Shown here: positions 49,801 to 61,548 of the stretch, piece after piece
Layout: each line of letters starts with the position of its first letter
Position numbering within the stretch: position 1 is the first letter of the stretch
Source: Gnetum montanum
Taxonomy: Eukaryota; Streptophyta; Gnetopsida; Gnetales; Gnetaceae
DNA length: 64,000 nucleotides
Direction: 5' to 3'
Assembly: GCA_015680685.1 (NCBI GenBank)
Contig: MNCI01026966.1
Span: 494,182-558,181 of the forward strand
Made by a program: the position numbers and the translations under genes
Notes under the pieces: model-generated
Database searches by the model: none
Told to the model about the DNA's origin: nothing
What the model saw: the letters and a program-made list of their open reading frames with translations, nothing else

Positions 49801-50427
49801 AGAAAGAGACGAGTGTGCATAGGTGGGAATGGTATCCTACCCCGTAATGAGCAATCACACCCACCCATAGGCTCTTGGCAGAGGAGAATTCCTATAGGGT
49901 TAGCTATGTTGTGGCCAATTCACCTGGCTGATCATGAACCCCGTCGTCATTAAGATAGAACCTGGTGACAAGTGCATGCTATTAACACTCAGCCGAGCAT
50001 AGCCAATGTTGCATAACCAAGCAAAGTAAAGATGTGAAACTCACCTGCCAATACAGTAAATGGTCCCCTGTGGGTTCAGAAAGTACGTCGCCATATGGCG
50101 TGCAAGGTACAATGTGTTGTAGGGATGATAACACTAGTATTATGGCATGTCCCAGATCTAGGCCAAGCACCTCAACCCTATGGAGTGTTGGGTAGACCCT
50201 CCTCCCGGTCTGCTTGCAGTCGCGTTGTCAGAAAGATATCTTAGGATGCCTCGATTTGTCCCTGGCAGCAAAGCCTCTATTATGCCGGACACCCGTGTCT
50301 CATCTAAGGAGGACAAAACCATGAGACTAAACTAGCTGAGGAGGAATTGTAGGAAGTCTTGTGCCCCATCCCTAAACCAAACCGTTCGATCTTCCAAACA
50401 TATCGAGGGAGGGGGAGCGTTGGCCAT
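46850..50427 (-). pseudogene. RE-C antisense spliced ORF (aORF), unknown function
   Basis: Best-preserved copy. ATG at 50427 (MANAPPPSICLEDRTVW). Exon 1 contains TNRGILRYLSD, ends YCIG and has donor GTGAGT at about 50043. Exon 2 ends near 49683. Exon 3 starts after an acceptor ttgttgcag near 49612 and holds 49627-49037 (KIYFKYDEVSASQSWLE, RLMDLFMAPNPG, LFADLFGIS, TQGKVLGLEQAW, VMEEGAHYN). Later parts are an Ala/acidic section (48520-48131), WMESWAKVPDKFTFV near 48010-47970 with donor GTAAGT, and an exon from about 47820 that could form a coiled coil (ELAAEVENLKSRIDFLIN). A C-terminal TEETATTSLSPRPLKW segment follows, with a donor at 46994. The last exon is uncertain. Few stops interrupt it. 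No enzyme motif recognised; Tat-type accessory protein or captured gene. Confidence 0.72.
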
Positions 50428-52080
50428 AGGTCTTCCTACATGACATAATACTCCTTCAAGATCCAAAATTATCAATCTAGACCTTGGCCCTACCCTACAT
50501 GAAGGAAACAATAGATAGTGACATCAAATATGAACATAATACATGTGCAACGTAGCAACACCTAGCCGACCATAAGTGTAGCATAGCATAATCCCTATTC
50601 ATCTCATCATAACATAACAAAGATGCAAAAGCCTAGCGTAGAAAGAACATGCAAGTAACTTGGCATAGCAATAAGATAACTAATAGCAGGCCCAAACAGA
50701 ATATGCACCTACGTCATACACAACTAAACCCCCCACCCCCCGCCCGAAGGTTTCACGTCACAGCATGTCAAGGTTCAGCAGCTTAAAGGACCCTGGTCTT
50801 GCAACCATGGCAACTGTCGCGGTAGTGATGGCCTTGCATGTAATCAAAAATAGACCCTTGCATAACAGCCGTGACCAAAAGAAAGCAAGACCGCAACAGC
50901 ACCAAAGCCAAAATGATGCAGCCACAAAAAATACCAATAGTAAAGAAAATGAGACATAAAACCAGAGCAAAAGATGGTGGATGGTGCAAGGAGAAAGGAA
51001 CGGGAGAGACATAAAAAGCTCACTAGTTCAATAGTGTGTCCTCCTGCGTTGGAACTTGTGCCTGTGGCCCATATCCCAAGGTCTTCTTCACCTCCCCAAC
51101 CTTCACGAGCACCAACTGAGTCTTAGGAGCCATAGCCCTGCTAGCAGATTTACAACCTTCGCCTCAGAAATTCACCTCGATGTGGATTAACATAGTGACT
51201 CCACGCCCCAAAATTGCCGAAGTGCTCTAACAAGGATTATGCACTTCTAGGGAGGAAACAACGAAATTACTAGGATTCAACCCCTATTTATGGAAGTAAT
51301 AACAAAATGGGGAAACTTCCTTTCTCTCTCTCTAATTAAGGCAGGGCACGGTGTAGCATGCTCGCCACGACATCACGACACTATTAGCATTTAAACCTTC
51401 ATACGCTTCAAGTCAGTTACTTGCCTTCTCGAAAATAAAAATAATATGATAATATTTATTTTTGATTAAAGGTCTAAAAAGACCTTAAGCTAACAAACCT
51501 GGCATGATTACGTTCCTTAAGACTCAAAGATAGTAATTTCAACTAGTAATGGCCGCAGTTTGCAATGACGTCAAACAAAGTAATTACACTTCTTACATCA
51601 ACAATCACCTGGCGTGCCTCGACATAAGGGTAGCATATTCCCTAACAGTTTCATGCCTTCATTCCCACATTGGCCACCCGATACGTCTCGTACTCGCAAT
51701 TCCATCTCATTTATCACTATTTAGAGTAGAAAAACTTTGCATGTCACAATATGGCAACCCAAAATGACAATTAAACTAGTGGTTCGGCATCCATATACAA
51801 CTTAACATACTTTACATCAACAATGTCTAATGTCTTCAACTATCCTAGATCCTTGTGCCTGGGCAGTATGCCACAGCCCTGAGCTAGCAAACTCTCAATC
51901 TTTACATCGCCTTATTTTGCAAGTTGCATCTCAATGTTGCTTTGCAGATTTACATTTCGCACAATCTCTGATCACCCTTACCCAGGCTCTCATCTTGTGA
52001 TGGTAGGTTAAGCAAGAAATGAAAATCCACCATGCCCTGTCCACACCTCTCATATTAACAGGGCCACAAGACAAGCTTGC
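50428..52080. other. RE-C region between aORF start and RT
   Basis: Upstream of the aORF on the minus strand; no convincing gene. It contains a few gtagcatagcat motifs near 50570-50590 and a single array-ii unit at 51466-51500 (aaaggtctaaaaagaccttaagctaaca), whose halves form the inverted repeat AAGGTC/GACCTT. The RT splice acceptor, if one exists, should lie at the right end of this stretch. I could not choose one. Confidence 0.4.
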
Positions 52081-52089
52081 AAGATAGTT

Positions 52090-55089
52090 AAACCCCGACA
52101 CAATCAACTAGGAGTCGGTTGCGATTAATACTATAGCAACCTTAGAAGCACCCTCGGATTGGCCCAAACACCTGGTCCATGTCCTAGATTTGGAGGCCAG
52201 GGATGTAACCGAGGATCCTCTCATCGAGATACCTGTAACCACTACAAGAAGGAAGGTAAAGACATTAAGACTTAGCTCTCTCCTAGACGCACAAATACAT
52301 GAGGGCATAGTTAAAACCTTGCAAGAACACGTTGATGTCTTTGCATGGTCATATGAAGATATGCTGAGTCTAGATCCATGGTTGATTCAGCATAATATCG
52401 TCCTAGACTCCCATGTGAAGGCAGTCAAGCAAAAGGCATGTAAAATCAAGCCAGAAATCACGCTAGCTGTGAAGGATGAAATCACTAAGTTATACTAAGC
52501 AAACTTCATCCGCACAGTCGACTATTCAGAGTGGGTGTCCAACATTGTTGTGGTTTCGAAGAAAATAGGAGGGATACGAATGTGTATAGATTTCTGAGAT
52601 TTGAACAAGGCAACGATCAAGGATAACTTTCCACTACCAAGCATCAATCAACTCATCAACACCATGGCTAGGCATGCTTTGCTATCCTTCATGGATGGCT
52701 TCTTCGGATACAACCAAATCCGCATCAACCCGGAACACCAGCTATCAACAACCTTCATGACTCCATGGGGAACCTTCTGCTATACCATGATGCCCTTTGG
52801 GCTCAAGAATGCTGGGGTGACATACCAGTGAGCCATGACATACATTTTTAGTAATCACATCCTAGAAACGTTAAATGATTACATGGATGATATAGAGGTT
52901 AAGTCTAAAGAGGCGGCCCATCACTCGCGCGACCTAGAGTTAGTCCTCAAACGCTGTCAAAGGCACGATTTGCATCTTAATCCTAAGAAATGCATCTTTG
53001 GAGTAAAGACTGGATGCATGTTAGGATTTGTAGTATCGGATGCTGGAATACGGGTGAACCCAAACAAAGTCAAAGCTATCATCAACCTAGCACCTCCCAC
53101 AAACCTAAAAGAGTTATGTGGTCTACAAGGCAGAGTGCAATTCATTCGAAGGTTTATAGTAAGACTAACCGATAAGTTACACCCCACACAACATCTTCTG
53201 AGAAAAGGGGTTGACTTCAAGTGGACAGTCCAATGTCAACAAGCCTTTGACAACCTGAAGAAAGAACTCTCGCACCTACCGACAGTGTACCCACCGCAGA
53301 GGGACAAGCCTTTCTTCATATACCTTGCCACCTCTGACACATCCATAGCGGCACTGCTATGTCAGAAGTGGGACGATGGCTCTAAGATACTAGTGTATTA
53401 CCTGAGCCATGCATTAATATCATACAAGGAAAATTACAACGAGGTGGAAAGGAATTGCCTAGCTTTATTGTTCGCGCTAAAAAGGTGGTGGGACTACCTA
53501 TTCCACAGTACAACCAACTTCATTTGCAAAAGTAATGTACTCCGGGCTATCACTAGCAACCTAAACGAAAGCAGTAGCATAGCCCGATGGAAGGCCATAA
53601 CTACAGAATTTGATCTATGCTATGTGAGCCAATCGTCGACAAAAGGCCAAGCCATAGCAACCCAACTTACGGCCTCGCCAGTTGACGACCAGGCAGTCAT
53701 CGATCCTGAGTTCCCAGATGAATACATAAGCAATGTTGCCATCGTCCCACCACATTTTGAGGCAACCTTACACTCTGATGGCATCTCAACCATAGAAGGA
53801 GGTAGGACCGCTGCCTTAATCACATTCCTCTCTAGGGAAATGTACCTGTTCACTTATTGCTTCACATTCCCAAGCACTAACAACATGGCGGAATACGAGG
53901 GGCTACTCAGAGGTCTCTTAACTACCCGTGCACTGCATGTACACCACATGGAGATCCAGGGAGATTTACAACTAGTCATGAATCAAATCACCGAATTTTA
54001 TTCCTACAAGGCTATGCATCTACAACCCTACTGCGACCTAGCAAAGGTTTTACTAAAACAATTCGCGACCACTGATGTGCAACACATGCCATGCAGTGAT
54101 AACGGCACAGTAGATGCCTTAGCTACCCTCTCATTAAACATCCCATTGCATTCCTTGGCAAACCTGCCAACTGCGATCATAGAATGTGCATAACCTATCA
54201 CTCAAGTAGAACACGTGACGTCTATTGACGCTGCGGACACCCCGAAATGGTACGATAACATTAAAGCATATTTACGGCATGGCGAACTCCCAGGTGGATT
54301 GACATTGGGCCAGAGAGATGCAATTTGCAAGTGCACCCGACAATATGTGCTCATAGGAAATGACGCCCTATGCCAGTGGTCCTACGATGGGATATTGTTG
54401 GCGTGCATGGGTGGTGAGCAGGCACAGAAGGTAGTTAATGAGGTTCATGAAGGGCTGTGTGGTGGACACATAGCACCCAGGGCTATGGCAGTGAAGATCA
54501 GATGCCTAGGGTATTATTGGCCTTACATGGAGCGCGACTGCCTATCAAAAGTCAAGACGTGTGACACATGTCAGAGATATGAAAATCTCATACACATAGC
54601 ACCTATAGACCTACACCCTACACAAATTACGTGGCCTTTCCAATGATGGGGACTGGACCTCATAAGGCCCATCACACCTAAGTCTTCCACAGGGCATAGC
54701 TTCATTATCACTACCACAGAGTATTTTACTAAGTGGGTGGAAGCTATTCCTCTAAGGAAAACAACATCCCAGCAAATATGCCACTTCATCCTCGATAACA
54801 TCGTGACTAGGTTTGGGCTTCCGATGACTATTGTGACTGACAATGGACCATAGTTCAACAGTAAGGAAACCCGGGCCTTATGTAGCAACCTAGGCATTAA
54901 ACAATCATTTTCTTCCCCTTACTATCCACAGGAAAATGAACAAGCAGAGGCTACAAATAAGTCCATCATCAACTTACTGAAGTGGATGCTTAGCAATAGC
55001 AAGAGGTAGTGGCATGAGCAAATACTTTATGTCCTCTGGGCCTATCAAACGACTTGCAGAACCACGACAAGTAAGAACCCTTACAGTCT
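52090..55089 (+). pseudogene. RE-C pol: RT, RNase H, archaeal-type RNase H, integrase
   Basis: RT starts around 52100 (VFAWSYEDMLSLD at 52340), with YMDD at 52880-52891. The longest open piece, 52835-54193 (452 codons), covers RT thumb, conventional RNase H and aRNH. The conventional RNase H begins PFFIYLATSD, lacking the usual TDAS catalytic Asp context. The aRNH has LHSDG, NNMAEYEG, GDLQLV and DALATL. Integrase zinc domain: 54215-54646 (HEGLCGGHIAPRA, CDTCQR). The core keeps WGLDLI and VTDNGP (54829-54850), then AEATNKS. It is broken by stops at 52496, 52596, 52831, 54193 and 54646. The integrase end lies in the misplaced segment 55091-55517. Confidence 0.9.
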
Positions 55090-55090
55090 N

Positions 55091-55517
55091 CCGAAGGATT
55101 TAGTGACCATGTAAGGCCCTTCCCAATTAGTTGAGAACTTATTTACATGCTCATGGACAGCCTTGAGGATGAGGTATCCCTTCTGCACTGGCCGTCGATG
55201 TGGGTCTTCTCAGTGCTTTTGCTGTTGTTTGTCCTGATAGTGCTCAATCTGTCTTAGTGTCTACACGCATTCCTCCTCCACTGAGTTGAGGTCAATGGCT
55301 CGCGATTCATTGTTCTAGGCTTTGCTCATAACGTTGGACAGGATCATCCAAAGTGAGGGTACCTGTAACTCAAGAGGTAACACAGCTTCAGATCCATAAA
55401 CGAGACTGTAAGGGTTCTTACTTGTCGTGGTTCTGCAAGTCGTTTGATAGGCCCAGAGGACATAAAGTATTTGCTCATGCCACTACCTCTTGCTATTGCT
55501 AAGCATCCACTTCAGTA
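55091..55517 (-). other. Inverted contig between two Ns (integrase C-terminus of RE-C)
   Basis: 55403-55517 is the exact reverse complement of 54975-55089 (115 bp). Read on the minus strand, the segment continues integrase in the correct order, down to NWEGPYMVTKSFG near its end. Both flanks are single Ns (55090 and 55518). This is a scaffold orientation error, not biology. Confidence 0.93.
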
Positions 55518-55518
55518 N

Positions 55519-55585
55519 AGTGGTCCACTGGGATCCTAAACCAGCACCTGATCTACCAAGACCTTAAACTGGGTTCATGTCGCAT
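55519..55585. repeat. Boundary array iii (RE-C), collapsed at the N
   Basis: One to two units (gtggtccactgggatcctaaaccagc, gatctaccaagaccttaaactggg) remain next to the N at 55518. RE-F has about 360 bp of array at this place, so most units are probably missing from the assembly. Confidence 0.7.
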
Positions 55586-56577
55586 CCTCAACATGCATCA
55601 TCACCAAATACACATCAAACTAAGGGGCATGACACCAGCACATGGGTGGGACATCGCCGCTCCAGGATGCAATTCCCGACACAAGGAAAACATGGTCTGG
55701 GGTGTACACGTCGTCATCTTTGGTGTCATGCTGACCCTTCGAAGACGTCGTACGATGTCACATGGGCCCTTCAAACCTACCGTCGCTATGGCCCACCACC
55801 CTGATGATAGCTCCTGGGCCCGTTCCTGCTTCTGAGGTGCTGATAGTATTATGGCCTAGCCATAATATTATTTCACTTCCATTCTGCATCAAGGTTTTGT
55901 CTTACACAATGTTCAGCTATGTGGTAGCTGATCCCATAGCTGAACTCAGTGTGCATGCCTTTGGCGAGGATTCCAGTGCATCCGTGTCCCTGGTGCCCTG
56001 GGGAATAGCTCCCTCTATGACCGGTGCTGCCAAGACCGCTGCTAGCCTCCCTGCTTTGGGCATCTCACACTAGCTATGGTGCCCAAATGTAACAATAATG
56101 CCAACGGCCCGCAAAACATTGTCCCCACAGACACATCCCCCTACAGCAGCAAAGGCTACAGCGTCGCAAAGTAAATGCCTCGACTAACATGGTTGTTTAA
56201 GAGTGCAAATTTTGGCACCCGCGTAACACATCTCACCATGCGGAAGGCTTTGATAGGCAAGTCAAGACCCTCCATGGATGTAATATAGCTCATCTTGCGG
56301 AGGGGACACCCGCTTGCAGGAGGTTGAAGAATAGCGCCAATCAGAGATGAAAACGCAAACGAGCCCCTCAGAACACTCCGACGAGGGACTAGGCTAAACA
56401 TCATCTCTGCTCTCTACCTTAACCTCCGTAACACTAATGCAACACCCTTGAGCATAGCCAAGTGACGTCCTAGTACTCACCAAGCGACAGCCTCAGCGTT
56501 TCACTTGCTGCAGTGTTTTGTATTCTTTCCTGACATCCATCGAGCCTGTTCTCCAGGCATCAACAAAGAGGGGCCAA
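55586..56577 (+). other. RE-C 3' untranslated region, short ORF, hairpin and polypurine tract
   Basis: The hairpin TATTATGGC-CTA-GCCATAATA is at 55847-55867. A 54-codon ORF at 55909-56073 starts MFSYVVADPIAEL, as in RE-F. The polypurine tract AAAGAGGGG is at 56565-56573, directly before the 3' LTR. I see no other gene in the stretch. Confidence 0.65.
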
Positions 56578-58331
56578 TGAAACACCCTAAAAGAAAAATG
56601 CAAGGTCATCCTAGCTTCACCAGGCTCTTGTATTCTACACAGCACCATGGCAGTCCATCGGGAGAAGAACGTTCTGAGTCCAGGATGGTAAATTCGGTAA
56701 ATTTTCTGCTTTAGGCATGGACAGGTTCCGTACCAACCTGCCCGCCCACCAAAGTAGTCTGAACAGCTGGTAGCCTGCTCAGAAACAGTGTCCAGAATCG
56801 ATGACAGTATCCTAGGTGCACAGGAGAAGCAGTTCGGCAAGTTTTCTATATGATACATTATGATGTGTAGCATAGCAAGCTTTAGAAAACAATGGCGGAA
56901 CGAGATGTTATGCTACGCGATAAAATATGGCGTAGCATAGCAACAACTTCACTACTCACTTCCCTCACCCAATCTTGAGTTCTGCAGTGATGTCTCTTTT
57001 TGCCAGGAAGCGACAGACCATGTCTGCTGCTACGCTACGCTGAACTACATGGCGCAGCAAGGCGCAGCAATCCTACGAAAAGGGACAGAAGGCGGTTCGA
57101 AAGGCGAAATCAGCAAAGTCTACAAAACTTGCATTATGGAAGAATAGGTTGAAAATCAACAAAACTGTTACGATCAAGGCCAATCGCTACACTACACTAC
57201 GCTACGTAGCATAGCATCATGTAGCAAGTATGTGATGTACGACAGGACACGCGGCAAGGTGCTATGCCATGCTAAGCAAGCCACGTCACAAAACACAACG
57301 CGACATGCAAGTGGCCGTGCGACATCAATGCACTCCACCCAATCAGACCGTTGGCACACACCTCTAGGAGCTGACGGCATAGTCATGACATAGTAGGATC
57401 ACAGTTATTGCTTGCATCACAATGGTCTTGCAAGCTCAACGATTACAAACGGCTCAAGTAACGCCAGTAAGGTGGCGCAAGTCTACGACAGATAGTATTC
57501 AAACAGTCACCTTTGCTTACCTTCAGCCCTATAAATAGCCCATCAAACAGCACAAAAAAGGGTCCAAAAAGAAAGAGAAAGAGTAGAGAAAGAAAAAGGG
57601 GAATCTTCTTGGCTAAAAAAAACAAGAGAAAGATACCTACAATCTTGCAAAAAAAAAGGAAAGGAAAGGAGAGGCCAGCAATCTGTAAAAGGAACCTCTC
57701 TCGACTGGCATAAAGCTTGGGTCCTCATTCTACCACCTTCATAGGATCCTATCCGTATTGTATATACATGAAGTCTATGCCCAAGTGCATAGCTATTTCT
57801 GTCTCTTGACATGCTTTGGTCACCCTCGGAACTTCTGCACTCCGTCACACTATGCAGGTGATTGTATCCACCCTGACCGGACCGATTTGTAGCTCTGAAG
57901 TGGTGCATGTTCCTAACTGTATCTTATGTTACCTCTTATTTATTTTCCAATTTTCTAGTATTATTTTTTGTCTTATTTACCTTCGAGCATCATCTCGCAT
58001 TATTGCCACACTTACTTTTCTCATGCTCGACATTACTTTCGCACTACCATCGTATCCCTAGTTTATTTATTATCTCACATTATTACTACATTTTTTAGTC
58101 CCTTTATTTTCCTGTTGTATCTACCTGTAAGCACTATCTCGCAACTTGTATAATTTATATTGAAAAAGGCTATATTGACATCAATATAAGTCCTTTTCTG
58201 ATCAACCAGACCATTCAAGACACCCCATGTTCGCACACACCCAGCACCACCCTCCTGCAGACACAGGGTTGGAACTGTTGTGCCTGCCGACCTTGGCATT
58301 CTTCCAGCCATAGACGTTTTCGGTTGCTACA
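56578..58331 (+). repeat. RE-C 3' LTR
   Basis: TGAAACACCCTAAAAG to GGTTGCTACA, 1,754 bp, colinear with 39913-41654. TATA box at 57530-57537; palindromic motifs near 56860, 56930, 57030 and 57185. Confidence 0.92.
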
Positions 58332-58336
58332 TGTTG

Positions 58337-60960
58337 GGTGCAGGTCCGTAGGTGAGACATGTATGAGATTTTCATATCTCTAGCATGTGTCACACGTCTT
58401 GACTTTTCACAAGTAGTCATGCTCCATGTGGGGCCAATAGTACCCTAGGCATCTAATTTTTGAAACCATAGCCCTAGGTGCTATGTGTCCACCACATAGT
58501 CCCTCATGTACTTCATTAACTATCCTCTACACTTGCTCCTCACCCACGCATGCCAGCAATATCCCAGCATAGGAGCATCGGCACAGGGCATCATTTCCCA
58601 TGAGCGTATATTGCTGGGCGCACTTATGAATTGCATCTCTCTGGGAAGATGTCAATTCGTGTGGGGGTTTGTCATCTTGTAGGTAGGCTTTAATGTTAGC
58701 ATACCACTCCTAGGTATCCACAGCACTAATAGAGGCCATGTGTCCCACCTGAGTGATAAGCTCAGTACATTCGACAATTGAAGTCGGTAGACATGCAAAC
58801 GAGTGTGGTGGAATGTTTAGTGCAAGGGTGGCTAAGGCATCTGCCACGGTGTTCTCATTGCATGGCACGTGTTGCATATCTATGGTTGCAAATTTCTTGA
58901 GCAAGCTTTTAGCTAGATCACAATAGGATTGCAGGTGCGTAGCTTTGCATGCATAGACCTCGGTGGTTTGATTCAGAACTAGTTGTGGATCACCACGGAT
59001 TGCCAAGTGTTGTATGTGTAGTGTTTGGGTAGCAGAAAGGCCTTTGAGTAGCCCCTCATACTCTGCCACATTGTTGGTGTAGGGGAACTCAAAACGATAA
59101 GCAAACATGTGCATTTCCCTAGAGGGGAGTGTAATGATGGTAGTTGCACTGCCTCCTCGTGCAATTGAAGCATCATCGAGATGTAAAGTAGCTTCCAGGT
59201 GCGATGGGACGATGTTGATAGTGCCAACATGCTCGTCTAGGAATTTGGGATCTATGGTTGTGTGGTCTTCGATGGGTGAGGCTGTAAGTTACATTGCTAT
59301 GGCTTGACCCTTAGTCGATGACTGGCTTACATAGTGTAGTTTGAAATCCACACTTATTGCTTTCCATCAAGCTATCCTGCTACTTTCATACAGGTTGTTA
59401 GTGATAGCCTGGAGTATGTTTCTTTTGCAAATGATGTTAATTGAACTACGAAATGGGTAGTGTTTGCACTTTTTTAATGCAAACACTAAGGCAAGGCAAT
59501 TCCTCTCCACTTCTTTGTATTTCACCTTGTATGCTATTAATGCATCTCAGATAATACACTGGTATCTCAGATTCATCGTCTCGTTTCTGACATAGCAGTG
59601 CTGCGATAGATGTGTCGGAGGTGGCAAGGTAGATGAAGAAAGGCTTATCCCTCTGTGGCGAATGCATAGTTGGGAGGTGCAAAAGCTCTTTATTCAAGTC
59701 ATCGAAGGCTTGTTGACACTGGGTTGTCCATTCAAAGTTAACCCCTTTCTTTAGAAGATGTTGCATGGGGTGTAACTTGTCAGTCAACTTTGCTATAAAC
59801 CTTCGAATGAATTGTACCCTACCTTGCAAACCACGTAGCTCCTTAAGGTTTGTAGGAGGTGCCAGGTTAACAATGGCCTTGCCTTTGTCAGGGTCCACTT
59901 GTATTCTAACCTTCGATACTATGAAACCTAACATGCATCCGGTTTTCACCCCAAAGACACACTTCTTAGGATTAAGGTGCAGATCATGCATTTGACAACA
60001 CTTAAGGACTACACCTAGATCATGTGGGTGATCAGCTGCCTTCTTAGACTTGACTACTATATCATCCACGTAGTCGTTTAATGTTTCTAGGATGTAGTTG
60101 CTAAAGATGTAAGTCATGGATCATTGGTAGGTTGCCCCAACATTCTTGAGCCCAAAAGGCATCATGGTGTAAGAGAAGGTCCCCCATGGGGTCATGAAGG
60201 TTGTTGTTAGCTGATGCTCCAGGTTGATGCAAATTTGGTTATAGCCAGAGAAGCCATCCATGAAGGATAGCAAGGCATGGCCAGCCATAGTGTCAATGAG
60301 TTGATCGATGCTTGGAACTGGGAAATCATCTTTGAGCGTTGCTTTGTTTAGATCAAAGAAGTCTATATAGATTCATATCATTCTTGTTTTCTTAGAAACC
60401 ACAACGATGTTGGACACCCATTCCGAATAATCAACTGCACGGATGAAACCAGCTTGGTATAGATTGGTGATTTCATCCCTTACGGCTAATGTAATTTTTG
60501 GTTTAACCTTACGAGATTTTTGCTTGACTGCCTTCATGTGCGGGTCTAGGACGATGTTGTGCTATATCAGCCTTGGATCTAAACCTAGCATGTCACTGTA
60601 TGACCATGCGAAGACTTTGATGTTGTCTTGCAAAATCTTAGCTATGTTTTCGTGTGTCTACACATCTAGTAGGGAGATAATTTTTAACATTTCTACTTTC
60701 CCCTTAGACTATGATCAAAGTTGTCTTGATGAGAGGGTCCTCAGGCACATCCCTAGCCTCCAAATCTGGAGTTCAGACTAGATGCTTGGGCCAGTCTGGG
60801 AATGTTTTTAAAGACGCTATGGTGATAGCTGTAGCTAACCCCCAATCGACCAGGTCAGGGTTTAATTATCTTGCGAGCTTGCCATGTGGACATGCTAAAG
60901 CTAAAGGCATGGAGAGATTGCAATGGATTTCCATTTTTTTGCTTAACCTATCAAGATGAG
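58337..60960 (-). pseudogene. RE-F pol: RT, RNase H, archaeal-type RNase H, integrase N-terminus
   Basis: Right half of RE-F. RT runs from about 60850 to 59700, with YVDD intact (plus strand 60061-60072) and FGLKN near 60160. The conventional RNase H is near 59690-59446 (KPFFIYLATSD). The aRNH is at about 59200-58790, with NNVAEYEGLLKGL, GDPQLVLNQ and ADALATLAL. The integrase zinc domain runs from about 58620 to the break at 58337. Stops occur, e.g. near 60118 and 60372. Frames are otherwise well preserved. Confidence 0.88.
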
Positions 60961-61149
60961 ATGAAAGCCTGGTTAAGAGGCACCTGTTGGTAGTAATCGT
61001 GTATAACGAAAACTTGCAAAGCAATGATGAGATGTAACTAGCGAAGTATGATGTAAAGATTAAAATTTTTCCAATTTAAAGTCATGAAAGACCACTATGG
61101 CATGGAGATGTAGAGCTTATAAAGTAGGAAATGTAAAATTTTCGATGTG

Positions 61150-61445
61150 AAAACGTGAAACTGCTAGTTTAGCGTCATTGTGAACTGCAAATGTATAATA
61201 GATTGAGACTACTAGTTTAAGGTCTTTTTGGACCATTAAAGTCACTGATATGCTAGGATTACTAGTTTAAGGTCTTTTTAGACTAGTAACTAGAATGGAA
61301 CGCTATGCTAAAAATGCTATTTTAAGGTCTTTTCAGACCGGTAGAGTTATAACTACGTTGGGGTTGCTAGTTTAAGGTCTTTTCAGACCGATAAAAGTGC
61401 CACTATGCTACGATTGTTAGTTTAAGGTCTTTCCGGATTGTACAG
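61150..61445. repeat. Boundary array ii (RE-F, before RT)
   Basis: Five to six units of about 55 bp with core ctagtttaaggtctttt(t/c)(g/a)gacc. Each holds the inverted repeat GGTC(n6)GACC. It lies between RT and the aORF, as in RE-D. Confidence 0.82.
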
Positions 61446-61548
61446 ACTTGGTAGGCCAAACTGTAAGTGTTGCATGCTTAAATGTCTTTGCGATCTTTGG
61501 GTTTTCTACATTTTTATGCTAAATGTTTCTTGTGAAAATTGTTATAAG

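Larger units (their letters stand above)
39913..58331 (+). mobile_element. RE-C, full-length 18.4-kb Tat-like element with antisense cassette
   Basis: Both LTRs are present (39913-41654 and 56578-58331; about 10% different by eye). Five-base flanks are cattg (39908-39912) and tgttg (58332-58336), a target duplication with two changes that exactly fills the break in RE-F integrase. Order: LTR, primer site, leader repeats, gag-protease, array i, antisense spliced ORF, array ii remnant, RT-RNH-aRNH-IN, array iii (collapsed), 3' untranslated region, polypurine tract, LTR. It is inactive, with stops in all ORFs. Confidence 0.92.

Noticed and set aside
54975-55517. A 115-bp inverted repeat as a foldback element
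   Set aside because: Exact identity, flanking Ns and restoration of integrase on inversion show an assembly error.
56493-56873. 126-codon minus-strand ORF across the 3' LTR start
   Set aside because: It crosses the internal/LTR boundary and has no counterpart in the 5' LTR context.
57907-58153. Hydrophobic ORFs rich in Ser/Phe near the LTR end (also 41254-41556)
   Set aside because: They occur in the R/U5 part of both RE-C LTRs, in pyrimidine-rich sequence, with frames differing between the two LTRs.
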